DNA of 64,000 nucleotides from Dolichospermum planctonicum (GTDB lineage: Bacteria; Cyanobacteriota; Cyanobacteriia; Cyanobacteriales; Nostocaceae), in assembly GCF_005402965.1 (NCBI RefSeq), contig NZ_BJCF01000014.1:25124-89123 (forward strand), written 5' to 3'. How positions within the stretch are numbered: the stretch's first letter is position 1; each line of letters opens with the position of its first letter. A model generated the notes under the pieces. That model was not told where the DNA came from and searched no databases. It was given only the letters and a program-made list of their open reading frames with translations. The translations under genes were made by a program, and so were the position numbers. Shown here piece by piece: positions 18,108-27,366 of the stretch.

Positions 18108-19199
18108 TTACGATTTTTTCATCTTCATAAATAAATCTTCATACTCTTGTGTTACTTCAGGGCGTAAGGGAAGTAAAAATTCACTTTTGGCAAAAATTTC
18201 TGAATTATTCAATAACAAGTTCTGTACGGGCTTCTGGATATCTGTGATTGCAATATTATTGTCAATGGGAGAATTGCTTTTAGTTAGTAAAGCAATTTGC
18301 CCAGATGTATTCGGTTGCAAACAAAAATCTAGCCATTTATATGCTAGAGTATCATTACTAACTCCTGTAGGACTTACCCATAAATCTGCCCAAATTGCTG
18401 TTCCTGACTGGGGAACAACTGCGGTAAATTTTTGATAACGACTGATCATTGGGATGATATCATTTGACCATCCTACTGCTAACCAAGTATCCCCAATGAT
18501 TAATGGTTCTAAATAGTTTGTAGAATCATAAAATTTAACTTGTTTATTTAATGCTTGTAATTCTGATTCTAAGGAGGAGATTTGATTAATATTTTCGGTA
18601 TTATAAGATTTTCCTAATTTCTTCAACACTAAACCAATTACTTCTCGCGGATGATTAAGTAAAGATATTCGATTTTCTAATTCGCTGCGCCATAAATCAC
18701 TCCAATCTCTCGGTTTCCATCCTAACTTTTCAAACTTTTCTTGATTATAAACAATGACTGTATTCCCCCAGCGGTAAGGAATACCCCAAATTTTCCCTTC
18801 CTGATCATGCTTAACTAATTGTCGCCATTTTTCATCTAGTTTAGCTAAATTTTTGATCTTTCCTGTTTCCAATGGTTGAATCAATTTCTGATTAATTGCT
18901 GCTTGTAACCAATAATCTCCCAATGTTACCAAATTTGCTGGCAATGATTTTTGATTTTTATTAATTGGTGGTTTTTGCCAAGTTTGTAATAATTTAAATA
19001 ATTCCTCAATCTGATCAAGTGGGGTAAATTTCAATTTTCCCCCTGACTCTACACTTTTCCGAAACTGATTAACTACCTGACCGGGAATGGAATTTTTTAA
19101 TAGCTGTACATTCAGAGGCGGTTGCTTTGTCTCGCACCCAATTATGATTTGAGAAAGTGCTAAAGTAGTTGTACCTAATAAAAAAGATCGTCTGTCCAT
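18108..19199 (-). CDS. ABC transporter substrate-binding lipoprotein (family 1, PotD-like)
   Basis: A 363-residue bacterial solute-binding protein with a twin-arginine-type signal (MDRRSFLLG...) running into a lipobox-like IIIGC, so it is probably a Tat-exported lipoprotein on the periplasmic side. The body matches the spermidine/putrescine and iron-binding PotD-like folds: WGIPYRWGNTVIVYNQEKFEKLGWKPRDW, LAVGWSNDIIPM, AIWADLWVSPTGVS. The ligand (polyamine, Fe or other) cannot be told. No transporter permease or ATPase lies next to it. The longer reading frame begins with TTG only; the ATG before the twin-arginine motif was chosen. Confidence 0.8.
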   Translation of the reverse strand: MDRRSFLLGTTTLALSQIIIGCETKQPPLNVQLLKNSIPGQVVNQFRKSVESGGKLKFTPLDQIEELFKLLQTWQKPPINKNQKSLPANLVTLGDYWLQAAINQKLIQPLETGKIKNLAKLDEKWRQLVKHDQEGKIWGIPYRWGNTVIVYNQEKFEKLGWKPRDWSDLWRSELENRISLLNHPREVIGLVLKKLGKSYNTENINQISSLESELQALNKQVKFYDSTNYLEPLIIGDTWLAVGWSNDIIPMISRYQKFTAVVPQSGTAIWADLWVSPTGVSNDTLAYKWLDFCLQPNTSGQIALLTKSNSPIDNNIAITDIQKPVQNLLLNNSEIFAKSEFLLPLRPEVTQEYEDLFMKMKKS

Positions 19200-19327
19200 G
19201 GATTTTGCATTTAAGGCAAGAGACAAGAGGCAAAAGGCAAGAGTAAAGAAGTTTTCAGCGATTTTACGTTTCTTGACACAGTTTGGTTTGATTATGTTAA
19301 CCTAACTTTTGTCGCTACTACATAAAC

Positions 19328-19349
19328 AAAGTCCACCTGCGTGGACTTT
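19328..19349. terminator. Perfect 9-bp hairpin downstream of RNase gene
   Basis: AAAGTCCAC (19328-19336) and GTGGACTTT (19341-19349) surround a CTGC loop. It sits 14 nt past the 3' end of the minus-strand RNase gene and probably ends its transcript. A partly decayed copy with the same left arm lies at about 55830. Confidence 0.6.
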
Positions 19350-19363
19350 AGGTCAATCGCTAA

Positions 19364-21424
19364 TTAATTTATAATTGATTGGGCTTCTTGATACATAATC
19401 TCCTGAAAATGAATCAAATCTTTTTGCGGGTCAGCCAAACTAACTTTTACTAATAAATTTTCTCCCAAACTAACAGAACGCCGGAAGGACATAGGCAATT
19501 GTAAACCCAAATCTTCTAATAAAATCAGTGCTAAATTGCTATCTTCTCGCAACCACATCAATACTGTCACCTGCCAAACTTCTTCAGGATGACGACGTAA
19601 ATATTCTAAAGCATAATATCTATTAGTTTGTCGTTCCACCATCGTTGCTTCTTGGGTGGCGCTGCTGACTGTCATCATCACTTCTTTGAGTTGTTCCGCA
19701 GAAAAAGGTAAACCTTCACCGCGTAAATGTGCTTTCAATTGGAAATGGGTCAGTAAGTCGCTATAACGGCGAATAGGAGAAGTAGCTTGTGTATAAGTAT
19801 CTAAACCTAAGCCAGCATGACGCACAGGGGTAATACTCATTTCACTCTTAGGCATACAACGACGCATAGCACAGGAACGAACAAAACCCGCTGGTAATTG
19901 CAGTAATTCTTCCTCTGGAGGTAATTCCGGTTGGGGTTGACCGCGAAAAGGGAGAGGGATATTATGGGTTTGACCATAACGGGCTGCTACTTCTCCAGCA
20001 AGAATCATCATTTCTGCTACTAGTTGCCTGGACAAGGAATCATCTAATATATCAATATTTATATCATCGTCCTTGACTTTGATCATCGCTTCTGGCATAT
20101 TGATACTAATAGCCCCTTGACCATAACGCCAATTTTTGCGTATTTTTGCCCAATTAGCGATCGCTTCAATTTCTGGTTCTGCTTGTACTCCCAATTGCAA
20201 CATCTCATCTACATCTTCATAGGTGAGACGATAGGTAGGCTTAATTAAACCAGTATGTATACAATAATCTTCTACAGACCCAACTTGATCTAAAATCACC
20301 CCAAAGCTGAGAGCGCAACAGACTTTCCCCTGTACCAAACTCATCGGACCTGTAGCTAACACCTCTGGAAACATGGGAATCATCCCCGTAGGTAAATAAA
20401 CCGTACTCCCCCGTTTTCTCGCTTCCAAATCTAATTCATCATCTGGTATTAATAACCTGGTAGGATCTGCTATATGTACCCATAACCGTTCTCTTCCATC
20501 TGGTAATACCTCCCAACTCAAACCATCGTCTATTTCCGTCGTGCTTTCATCATCAATGGTGTATACCTTGAGATGAGTGAGATCGAGACGGTTTGTGTCT
20601 AAATCTGTACTAGGGAAATCCAAACGTTCTTGCGCCACTTCTAATACCTGATGAGGAAATTGAACAGAAATTGATGAACGGCGTAGGAACAGGTTTTCAT
20701 GAGAACTCCACCAACCCAAATCTATCAATAGTTGAAAAGCACCCTGGGGCGTAGCAGAACGTCCCAGCATATTCATAGTTTCTAATACTGAAGCTGGAGG
20801 CGGACAAGCACGGGCTAAAGAGTCGTAATTCACCTTCAGCATGATCACATCTGCCAGCAGAGTCGCATACTTTTCTAATGCTTCTAAACGCTGGCGATCT
20901 ATTCTTTGCCATTCTACCACTTCGCCCTGAAGTGCCTGTTCTACACGGGCTAAAAATTCCTGCTGTCCCTTTGCTTTTTGTGATTCTACAGCCATCTGGT
21001 GCTTGCGTTCTGCTACCTGGGCTGCGCTGCGTGGTTCGTAAGCCTCCCCTTTTTGCTTAAAATAGAGTTTATCCTCTGATAGCAAACAATGGGCTGCATA
21101 ACACTGGGGAGGGGCTGATTCCGAAAACAGTAGATTCGCCATTTGCTGAGGGGTGACAGTTTCCCCATCTTCAATCAGTAGTTCCCATGCTACTTCCAAA
21201 CTCGACGGATCTAGATAAGGCTGGACTTGATTTAAAAACTCAGGAATTTCCCCTGGTTTATAGATTTGTCCGCTAACTGTGTAAGTAAATTGGCGCGGTG
21301 CGAGGCTGTGGGATTGACCACGTTCATCTACTACAAACCAACGAGTTTTCCCATCTGGACGATCTACCACCCCCAGACGGCGATCGCTTTGAACCCTAAA
21401 TTCAACTAACGTCCCCTTATCCAC
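19364..21424 (-). CDS. RNase II/RNase R-family 3'-5' exoribonuclease
   Basis: This 686-residue protein contains the RNB catalytic domain: YTIDDESTTEIDDGLS (about residues 290-305), with the cluster of Asp residues that binds Mg2+. It continues into HIADPTRLL, GSTVYLPTGMIPMFPE and YTQATSPIRRYSDLLTHFQ. The N-terminal half (SH3-like MDKGTLVEFRVQSDRRLG start) and a short C-terminal segment differ from E. coli RNase R, as is normal for cyanobacterial/plastid RNB proteins. It degrades RNA from the 3' end and matures rRNA/mRNA. It lies downstream of rpmG-rpsR, a conserved cyanobacterial neighbourhood, but 197 nt from rpsR. Symbols vary (rnr, rnb, vacB), so none is assigned. Confidence 0.9.
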   Translation of the reverse strand: MDKGTLVEFRVQSDRRLGVVDRPDGKTRWFVVDERGQSHSLAPRQFTYTVSGQIYKPGEIPEFLNQVQPYLDPSSLEVAWELLIEDGETVTPQQMANLLFSESAPPQCYAAHCLLSEDKLYFKQKGEAYEPRSAAQVAERKHQMAVESQKAKGQQEFLARVEQALQGEVVEWQRIDRQRLEALEKYATLLADVIMLKVNYDSLARACPPPASVLETMNMLGRSATPQGAFQLLIDLGWWSSHENLFLRRSSISVQFPHQVLEVAQERLDFPSTDLDTNRLDLTHLKVYTIDDESTTEIDDGLSWEVLPDGRERLWVHIADPTRLLIPDDELDLEARKRGSTVYLPTGMIPMFPEVLATGPMSLVQGKVCCALSFGVILDQVGSVEDYCIHTGLIKPTYRLTYEDVDEMLQLGVQAEPEIEAIANWAKIRKNWRYGQGAISINMPEAMIKVKDDDINIDILDDSLSRQLVAEMMILAGEVAARYGQTHNIPLPFRGQPQPELPPEEELLQLPAGFVRSCAMRRCMPKSEMSITPVRHAGLGLDTYTQATSPIRRYSDLLTHFQLKAHLRGEGLPFSAEQLKEVMMTVSSATQEATMVERQTNRYYALEYLRRHPEEVWQVTVLMWLREDSNLALILLEDLGLQLPMSFRRSVSLGENLLVKVSLADPQKDLIHFQEIMYQEAQSIIN

Positions 21425-21621
21425 AACTGTCGCACTTTAATATTTTTAGATTTTTAGACTGGAGATTCGGGATTAAATAACCAGTATCTAATCCTTTTCT
21501 ACCCATTATCCCATTAATTAATTGTTAAATTTTAGATTTTGGACTCAAAGTAACCGCGCAATACCTATGCAACCGCCACTTTTCTTGGATGATCTTCCAA
21601 AATCCAAAATCCAAAATCTTC

Positions 21622-21837
21622 TTAACCTTCGGCGTTAATAAAGGGTAACAAAGCCACGATCCGGGCCCGTTTAATAGCTAGAGTCAGCACCCGTTGTTGC
21701 TGACAAGTCAACCCAGTAATTCTCCGAGGTAGTATTTTACCACGTTCGGTGAGAAACTTCCGTAACAAATCTACATCTTTATAATCAATGACCTCCCCTG
21801 GTTTAATGGGAGAAAGACGACGACGATAATAACTCAT
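21622..21837 (-). CDS. rpsR: 30S ribosomal protein S18
   Basis: A 71-residue ribosomal protein of the small-subunit platform, with the family core [35 protein letters not shown] and [14 protein letters not shown]. Its stretch of basic residues fits rRNA binding. It begins 2 nt after the rpmG stop, so the two are cotranscribed. Confidence 0.97.
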   Translation of the reverse strand: MSYYRRRLSPIKPGEVIDYKDVDLLRKFLTERGKILPRRITGLTCQQQRVLTLAIKRARIVALLPFINAEG

Positions 21838-21839
21838 TC

Positions 21840-22034
21840 TTACTTAATTTCCTTATGAACTGTGTGTTTGTTACAGTGGGTACAGAACTTTTTCAGTTCT
21901 AAACGGTTGGTTGTGTTCCGACGGTTTTTAGTGCTGGTATAGCGGGATACACCAGGGGAACGTTTATCTGGATTTGTCCGACACTCGGTGCATTCTAGTG
22001 TCACTATTATACGCGCACCTTTACTCTTAGCCAT
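21840..22034 (-). CDS. rpmG: 50S ribosomal protein L33
   Basis: A 64-residue large-subunit protein, [18 protein letters not shown], with the two zinc-type Cys pairs ECTEC and FCTHC. The start is the ATG of MAKSKG; an upstream ATG ten codons earlier was rejected because the protein family begins here. It heads the rpmG-rpsR operon. Confidence 0.97.
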   Translation of the reverse strand: MAKSKGARIIVTLECTECRTNPDKRSPGVSRYTSTKNRRNTTNRLELKKFCTHCNKHTVHKEIK

Positions 22035-22080
22035 AAACTTACAAACTGTAAAGCCTGGAGACAATTAACACAAATGGTCA

Positions 22081-22635
22081 TTATCTCACATTTCGCTGAA
22101 ATTTTTCAACTAGTCTTTTAATTTTTAGATCTAAAGAATAACCACGTTGGGAGGAAACTATGATAGTCCGAAAAAAGCGGTCATGGAAAGACTGACGCAT
22201 TTGAGTATCAGATAAAGCAGCACAGCTGTCAATGATTAGGGGAAGCAATAACACGATAGCAGTGGGATTGAGAATGATATTAGTCAAGAAAATGGATAAT
22301 AATAAGCTAGAAAAGCAAATAATCCCTTCTCTGAGCAATAACGTCTGAAATTGGGGGATTTTATTGACTATTTCCCCATTTACGACTTCTAGTACCTTTA
22401 AATCAAATGCCCAACGTCCTAAACTTTGTCCCTGATTATTGTAAACTATGACGACGCGAAAAATTAGCCAAGCAAAAATAAAAACAAAGATTTGGGTAAA
22501 TTGTACACCGATTTGATTATTTCTGACGATAGAACTGAGAAACCATGCGGTCAATAAGTCAAGAGCTAAGGCCATACCCCGACGGGTAATGTCTCCTTTC
22601 TGGTAGTGTCTTTGATTTGCTTTAACAAGACTCAT
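22081..22635 (-). CDS. RDD-family membrane protein
   Basis: This 184-residue membrane protein carries the RDD signature: TRRGMALALDLLTAWFL (Arg...Asp, Asp) with further hydrophobic segments about residues 50-65 and 105-145, and NQGQSLGRWAFDLKV. RDD proteins are poorly characterised membrane proteins, some suggested to transport compatible solutes or sodium. The chosen ATG has a strong ribosome-binding site (GAGGTAAAGGGT immediately before). An extension of 22 codons upstream lacks one. It precedes the rpmG-rpsR genes by 46 nt on the same strand and is divergent from the AAA ATPase gene. Confidence 0.75.
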   Translation of the reverse strand: MSLVKANQRHYQKGDITRRGMALALDLLTAWFLSSIVRNNQIGVQFTQIFVFIFAWLIFRVVIVYNNQGQSLGRWAFDLKVLEVVNGEIVNKIPQFQTLLLREGIICFSSLLLSIFLTNIILNPTAIVLLLPLIIDSCAALSDTQMRQSFHDRFFRTIIVSSQRGYSLDLKIKRLVEKFQRNVR

Positions 22636-22806
22636 ACCCTTTACCTCGCTAGTGGTAGAATAGTGGGTTTTTAAAAAAGTATCAAATTTTATCAGTATCA
22701 ATTAATTAAATTCCATCTATAGTGATAGACGATATCACTGTTAAAATTGGCAACATAATCTTATGCAAATCAATATATAATGCACATCTTACGATAAACT
22801 AATGCG

Positions 22807-23931
22807 ATGATGAATCTGGAAAACGTTACAATTCACCAATTTAGAGGACTTCGAGATTTAGAACTAAAGGATCTCGGAAGGATTAACCTGCTTGTTGGTA
22901 TTAACAACTCAGGTAAAACCAGTGTTCTGGAAGCATTAGAGATTTATTGTCATCCATTGGATATTAAAGTGTGGCTGAGTACAGCACTTCAAAGAGAACA
23001 AGAAAGTAGACTTACTCGCCCAATAGATGCAATACAATGGTTATTTACACGCTATTTTTATAATCAGTATCGAGAACTTAAAAAACCTAATATTTTTATT
23101 TCTAGTAGTGGTTTATATTCTGTTAAACAATTGAAATCCAGTTATGAAGAAATAGAAAGAATATGGTTATCTGATTCCAAAAAAGATGAGGAAATTGACA
23201 GTGATGATGTTCCAGGAGTTAGAAAAGGAATTGATTTAAAAATAGAAATTTATCATATCGATCATTTAAGTCTTTTTGATCATCAGTATACTTCTGTTGA
23301 GCAATATCAGCTATGGGAGGATGAATTTTTATCTAGACCATATAGAAAACGAGACCCAAGATTAAATACTTCTGTAGTTACACCATCATCTCATCGTTCA
23401 GAAATTGGCCAATTTCGATTACTTTCAGAAGCAAGATTTCAAAATTTTAAAGCTGACGTAATTAAATTATTAAAACAGATTGATAATAATATTTCTGATA
23501 TAGAAATATTGTTACCTCCAGAATCTATAAGTTCTCGATTTAATATATATATTCAACATGAAAAACTAGGACTTGCACCAGTCAGTACCTTTGGTGATGG
23601 TATTCGTCGCTTATTACATATAGCTCTTAAACTAGCCAGTGTCAAAGGTGGTATTCTTTTAATTGATGAATTGGAATCAACAATTCACACAGAAGCACTA
23701 CAAAATTCTTTTCGATGGTTAGTTAAATGGTGTACAGAAATGGATGTTCAATTATTTGCAACTACCCATAGTCTGGAAGCTGTTGATGCTTTGCTAGAAG
23801 TTACTGAATCAGATTCAGATTTAGTGCTTTATCGCTTAGAACCAAAGGAAGGAAAAACAAAAGTAGTTAGACATGATGGACATAGATTAAGACGATTAAG
23901 AGAAGAATTAGGTCAGGAGGTGCGTTGGTGA
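22807..23931 (+). CDS. AAA ATPase (OLD/AAA_15-like)
   Basis: A 374-residue SMC/RecF-like ATPase with N-terminal VTIHQFRGLRDLELKDLG, Walker A GINNSGKTS at about residues 31-39, the signature region FGDGIRRLLHIALKLA near residue 262, Walker B GGILLIDELESTIHTEAL near 285, and H-loop LFATTHSLEAVDAL near 320. This is the ATPase half of OLD-like nucleases without a fused TOPRIM domain. The next gene starts inside its last codons (GTGA overlap) and supplies a TOPRIM-like protein. The pair is divergent from the RDD gene. It is distinct in sequence from the pair at 1945-3737. Either of two adjacent ATG codons could be the start. Confidence 0.85.
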   Translation: MMNLENVTIHQFRGLRDLELKDLGRINLLVGINNSGKTSVLEALEIYCHPLDIKVWLSTALQREQESRLTRPIDAIQWLFTRYFYNQYRELKKPNIFISSSGLYSVKQLKSSYEEIERIWLSDSKKDEEIDSDDVPGVRKGIDLKIEIYHIDHLSLFDHQYTSVEQYQLWEDEFLSRPYRKRDPRLNTSVVTPSSHRSEIGQFRLLSEARFQNFKADVIKLLKQIDNNISDIEILLPPESISSRFNIYIQHEKLGLAPVSTFGDGIRRLLHIALKLASVKGGILLIDELESTIHTEALQNSFRWLVKWCTEMDVQLFATTHSLEAVDALLEVTESDSDLVLYRLEPKEGKTKVVRHDGHRLRRLREELGQEVRW

Positions 23932-24725
23932 GTCGGAAATATGTTTTAATTGGTGTGGAGGGTCCCCATGATCAGGCTTTTGTATCTAGGATATTGTGTA
24001 AATTATTAGGCTTTTCTGAATTTAAGGGAGATAACTCGAAATTAGATAATTTTTGGCGAAAATTTATCCCTAATTATCCTAAAGGTGGAAATTTATATGA
24101 TAGGCTTGATATGCCTCAGATATTATATAATGATAATTTCTCAATAGCTATATATGTAGGTAATGGAAGTCAGTTAATTAGTAATTTGAGAGATAAATTA
24201 TCTAACATGGATTATTCTGAGCTTTTCGCTTTTGGTATCATAGCTGATACTGATAACAATACACCTGACAAAGTGGTAAAAGAGTATTATGAAGGTTTTA
24301 AAGAATATTTTTCTCATTTTCCAACTCAAGTTACTGAAAGTGGTAATGTTACAGAAGGTTCACCAGAATTAGAAACAAAAGCAGGAATTTATATATTACC
24401 AGATAATTCTCAACCAGGAGTTTTAGATACTTTAATTTGTGATTGTGGAGAGTTAGTTTATCCTGAATATATGCAAAGAGCAAAGGAATATATAGATAAA
24501 TTTTCTGAGCAAGAGAGGAATAAAAAGCCTTTAAAGTGGAAACCTTTTGATCAACAAAAAGCTATAATTTCCACAGTGGCCAGTGTTCTTCAACCAGGTA
24601 TGACAAATACAGTAACTATTAAATGTGATGATTGGATTAGTCCTGAAACAGCGGAAATTCCAGCTATTAAAAATTTCACTGATTTTTTAAAAAATTTGTT
24701 AAAATTAGAAACCGAATCATACTAA
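23928..24725 (+). CDS. DUF3226 TOPRIM-like protein, partner of AAA ATPase
   Basis: A 265-residue protein starting KYVLIGVEGPHDQAF (Glu in the first TOPRIM-like motif) with a later FGIIADTDNN (Asp-x-Asp) and LETKAGIYILPDNSQPGVLDTLI. This is the DUF3226 architecture, a split version of the TOPRIM nuclease domain of OLD proteins. The start is the GTG at 23928, 7 nt after AGGAGG at 23915-23920; the upstream TTG would leave only 4 nt. The overlap with the ATPase gene implies coupled synthesis and a complex. Likely nuclease role, inferred. Anti-phage function is plausible (OLD, Gabija and PARIS are related in architecture). Confidence 0.8.
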   Translation: MSRKYVLIGVEGPHDQAFVSRILCKLLGFSEFKGDNSKLDNFWRKFIPNYPKGGNLYDRLDMPQILYNDNFSIAIYVGNGSQLISNLRDKLSNMDYSELFAFGIIADTDNNTPDKVVKEYYEGFKEYFSHFPTQVTESGNVTEGSPELETKAGIYILPDNSQPGVLDTLICDCGELVYPEYMQRAKEYIDKFSEQERNKKPLKWKPFDQQKAIISTVASVLQPGMTNTVTIKCDDWISPETAEIPAIKNFTDFLKNLLKLETESY

Positions 24726-24783
24726 TAAAATCAAGCTATTTAACCAATTCTGATAATTTGTTAGTTGTTAATTAACGGTTTTA

Positions 24784-24805
24784 GAGACGTTCCCCAGAAC
24801 GTCTC
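24784..24805. terminator. GAGACGTTC hairpin between convergent genes
   Basis: A perfect 9-bp stem (GAGACGTTC / GAACGTCTC) with a CCCA loop lies between the DUF3226 gene and the convergent chlI gene, 58 nt and 10 nt away. Probably a bidirectional terminator; hairpins of this kind are common repeats in cyanobacteria. Confidence 0.6.
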
Positions 24806-24815
24806 CAGATGATCA

Positions 24816-25934
24816 CTAACGCACTCCGGCTTTCATTCCCGCACCGTTTTTTTGTGAGGAATCTTCTGGAAGTTCCACACCAAAAACCCGACAAAAGACC
24901 TTTTCTACCTTATAGCCAGTATCAATAGATTCCAAGGGGTCTTTCCGCAAACGGTGACGCAGACATAAAGTAATTACGCGACGGATATCGTCAACTGTAA
25001 CTTCTGTTCGTCCTTCAAAAGCGGTCAAGGCTTTAGCAGCGCGGTTAGTGACAATATCACCCCGCAAACCATCCACATCTAATTCTGAACAAACTTCGGA
25101 AATTTTCACCCGAAAATCATAGTCTAAATTAACTTGTGGTAATAATTCCTGAGCATTGACAATTTGCTGTTGTAATGCTATTTGGGGAGTTTGGTGTTTT
25201 TCCAAATATACAGCAGGATTTTGGTCAAATTCCCCTCTTTCTTCCACAATTTGCACCCGTAAAGCTGGTTCTTTAACTGTGTGAATTTCTGCGTGCATTC
25301 CAAAACGGTCGAGTAATTGAGGACGCAGTTCCCCTTCTTCTGGGTTTCCTGAACCAACAAGCACAAACCGCGCGGGGTGACGAATAGAAATCCCTTCCCG
25401 TTCAACGGTATTCCAACCACTCGCTGCGGAATCAAGAAGAACGTCTACCAAGTGGTCATCTAACAAATTGACCTCATCAACGTACAAAATCCCTCGGTTG
25501 GCTTTAGCTAGTAGTCCTGGTTCAAAAGCTTTCACACCCTCAGACAAAGCCTTTTCAATGTCAATTGTGCCACAAACCCGGTCTTCTGTTGCGCCTAATG
25601 GTAAATCTACCATTTGCACCTTTTTATGAGCAATGGGAACTTCTAACCCTTGGGCTACTTGTTGACGCACTTCATCACTCATTAAGTCCGGGTCGTTGGG
25701 GTCGCTGTTGAAGGGGTCATTGGCAACAACAGGTATTTCCGGTAATAAGTCCGCCAATGCGCGGATAGTTGTAGATTTGCCGGTGCCGCGATCGCCCATA
25801 ATCATTACACCACCAATTTTGGGGTCAATGACATTTAGCAGCAGTGCCAGTTTCATTTCTTCTTGACCGACGATGGCTGTAAATGGAAAGACCGCACGAC
25901 GCGCACTCGCACTAGCTTGAGCAGTTGAAGTCAC
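24816..25934 (-). CDS. chlI: Magnesium chelatase ATPase subunit I
   Basis: The AAA+ motor subunit that, with ChlD and ChlH, inserts Mg2+ into protoporphyrin IX, the first committed step of chlorophyll synthesis. The 372-residue protein has [16 protein letters not shown], Walker [10 protein letters not shown] at about residues 47-55, Walker [20 protein letters not shown] near residue 150, sensor segment [23 protein letters not shown], and the arginine-containing C-terminal lid. It is of normal size for cyanobacteria. It stands alone; the other subunits are outside the window. The upstream region (25935-26109) shows no clear promoter to my eye. Confidence 0.97.
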   Translation of the reverse strand: MTSTAQASASARRAVFPFTAIVGQEEMKLALLLNVIDPKIGGVMIMGDRGTGKSTTIRALADLLPEIPVVANDPFNSDPNDPDLMSDEVRQQVAQGLEVPIAHKKVQMVDLPLGATEDRVCGTIDIEKALSEGVKAFEPGLLAKANRGILYVDEVNLLDDHLVDVLLDSAASGWNTVEREGISIRHPARFVLVGSGNPEEGELRPQLLDRFGMHAEIHTVKEPALRVQIVEERGEFDQNPAVYLEKHQTPQIALQQQIVNAQELLPQVNLDYDFRVKISEVCSELDVDGLRGDIVTNRAAKALTAFEGRTEVTVDDIRRVITLCLRHRLRKDPLESIDTGYKVEKVFCRVFGVELPEDSSQKNGAGMKAGVR

Positions 25935-26109
25935 TAAATTACCTTATAATATTTTTGATGACAATTCCTTATTTTGACACATCTGGGGAGATGACGGGAT
26001 GGGTATGACAGCAAATTTCCAATGGTAGATATTGTTCAAACCCTTAGGTTAACCCTTCTTCGTGGTTCATTCTTTCGCAACTCTTGGGTAAGTTATATGC
26101 TTTTTTAAA

Positions 26110-26181
26110 AGCCCGTGACGAGGATTGAACTCGTGACCTCACCCTTACCAAGGGTGTGCTCTACCACTGAGCCACACGGGC
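26110..26181 (-). tRNA. tRNA-Thr (anticodon GGT)
   Basis: Read on the minus strand, the 72-nt sequence begins GCCCGTG and its 3' arm is CACGGGC, giving a full 7-bp acceptor stem. The anticodon stem CACCC/GGGTG encloses TTGGTAA, so the anticodon is GGT (Thr, ACY codons). The T loop contains GTTCAAT. No CCA is encoded. It follows tRNA-Tyr by 88 nt on the same strand. Confidence 0.97.
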
Positions 26182-26269
26182 AAAACTGAAACAATTTGTA
26201 AATCAAGATTTATATTGCTGTGTATTTTATCATTACACAGCAATTATAATTCCTAACATCCGTAAGAGG

Positions 26270-26352
26270 TGGGCCGGGCTGGATTTGAACCAGCGTAGGC
26301 GTAAACCAACGGATTTACAGTCCGTCTCCATTAACCACTCGGACACCGACCC
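26270..26352 (-). tRNA. tRNA-Tyr (anticodon GTA)
   Basis: On the minus strand the 83-nt gene begins GGGTCGG and ends CCGGCCC plus an A. The anticodon arm ACGGA-CTGTAAA-TCCGT gives anticodon GTA. The long variable arm (class II) and GGTTCAAATCC T arm are present. CCA is not encoded. It is probably cotranscribed with tRNA-Thr from the promoter at 26374-26402. Confidence 0.97.
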
Positions 26353-26373
26353 GTTTGTGTCCCACGCTCAACT

Positions 26374-26402
26374 ATAATAGCAATAGTTTTTAAGTTTGGC
26401 AA
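26374..26402 (-). promoter_or_regulatory. Sigma70-type promoter of the tRNA-Tyr/Thr unit
   Basis: Minus-strand hexamers TTGCCA (26402-26397) and TATTAT (26379-26374) are separated by exactly 17 nt, and the expected start of transcription is about 15 nt upstream of the mature tRNA-Tyr 5' end. Confidence 0.6.
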
Positions 26403-26510
26403 GGGGTTAGAGAAAATATTTTTCATAAAGCCTAAATCCTTTACTCCAAGCCAGTTTTCCCAGTTGCTCACAAGTACAAGCGGGGTTAAACACCATTTTG
26501 ACCTGAAACT

Positions 26511-27287
26511 TCAGCTGGAAGGGAAAAATTCTAAGCGATAGCGATATAATGCTACTGGTCGAGAACCTGCGGTAAAATAATCAGGATCTTGGGGGGAAAG
26601 GTAGACAGCGGTAACTTGGTCGGCTGTAATGGTTGGGGAAGAGGTGGAAAGTTTTTGGTAAGCGGTGGTTGATTCTACAGTATTCAAATAGGGACGAGAA
26701 CCACCTTTAAATAATTGTTGAAAAACTTCGGAAGTGATGAATTGATGTTCTGATATTCTCTCTGTAGCGCGAGCAGTGACAATGGAAATTAATTGACGTT
26801 CACCCCGCAAAAATGTAATTTGACGATTAGGAGATTCAGGATCTACCTTGGATGATAATACAGTTTCATCTCCTAAATACGCTCTGGTTAAATTTAAACT
26901 ATTAAATTCTCTATCAGCTACTAATATTGGTGTTTGATTTTGGAAATAAGCAAGAATTTTTAAACCTGAATTAGTTGGTTTAACTTTCACAAATCTGACT
27001 AAAAAACTAATTGGTTTATTTAATTGACTGCGATTATTTTCAAAGCCTGGTGTGACTATATTCGGTGCTAACGGTGCTGCTAAATCTACTAATGTACTTG
27101 TTACTTTCCACTTACCAGCTATCCAGTCAGGGTACAATAAATCTCCCTCTGCTGGTTTGACTGATGTTAATTTTTCCCATTGGGGGAATTTGGCTAAATG
27201 TTCCGCTAATTCTCCCGCTTGTGCTTCGTTATTTCCTAAAAACAATAAAAGCATTAAGCAACAACTAACAATTATTTTTGTAAACAT
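26511..27287 (-). CDS. DUF6816-family exported protein
   Basis: A 258-residue protein with a clear signal peptide (MFTKIIVSCCLMLLLFLGNNEAQA, cleavage after AQA). The body includes YPDWIAGKWKVTSTLVDLAAPLAP and FLVRFVKV, the beta-barrel-like core of the DUF6816 family found in cyanobacteria and plastid-bearing organisms. It is probably lumenal or periplasmic; function unknown. The ATG at 27287 was chosen; the longer frame begins with TTG. About 80 nt separate its start from the 3' end of the HutX-like gene upstream on the same strand. Confidence 0.7.
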   Translation of the reverse strand: MFTKIIVSCCLMLLLFLGNNEAQAGELAEHLAKFPQWEKLTSVKPAEGDLLYPDWIAGKWKVTSTLVDLAAPLAPNIVTPGFENNRSQLNKPISFLVRFVKVKPTNSGLKILAYFQNQTPILVADREFNSLNLTRAYLGDETVLSSKVDPESPNRQITFLRGERQLISIVTARATERISEHQFITSEVFQQLFKGGSRPYLNTVESTTAYQKLSTSSPTITADQVTAVYLSPQDPDYFTAGSRPVALYRYRLEFFPSS

Positions 27288-27322
27288 ATTCAATAATTCA
27301 ATAATTCAATATTAAACCTACT

Positions 27323-27347
27323 CCCCCACTTATCAAATAAGTCGGGG
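27323..27347 (-). terminator. Hairpin downstream of HutX-like gene
   Basis: A stem ACTTAT/ATAAGT with a CAA loop, extended by CCCC/GGGG outside one mismatch, lies 20 nt past the HutX-like stop codon. It resembles the hairpins at 34539, 35277, 38100 and 44552, so it may be a member of a dispersed family serving as terminator. Confidence 0.5.
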
Positions 27348-27366
27348 ATCTGAAAGAAACGAAAAA

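Noticed and set aside
26110..26352. tRNA genes as the attachment site of an integrated element
   Set aside because: No integrase is nearby and no partial tRNA repeat was seen; the flanking genes look like core genome.
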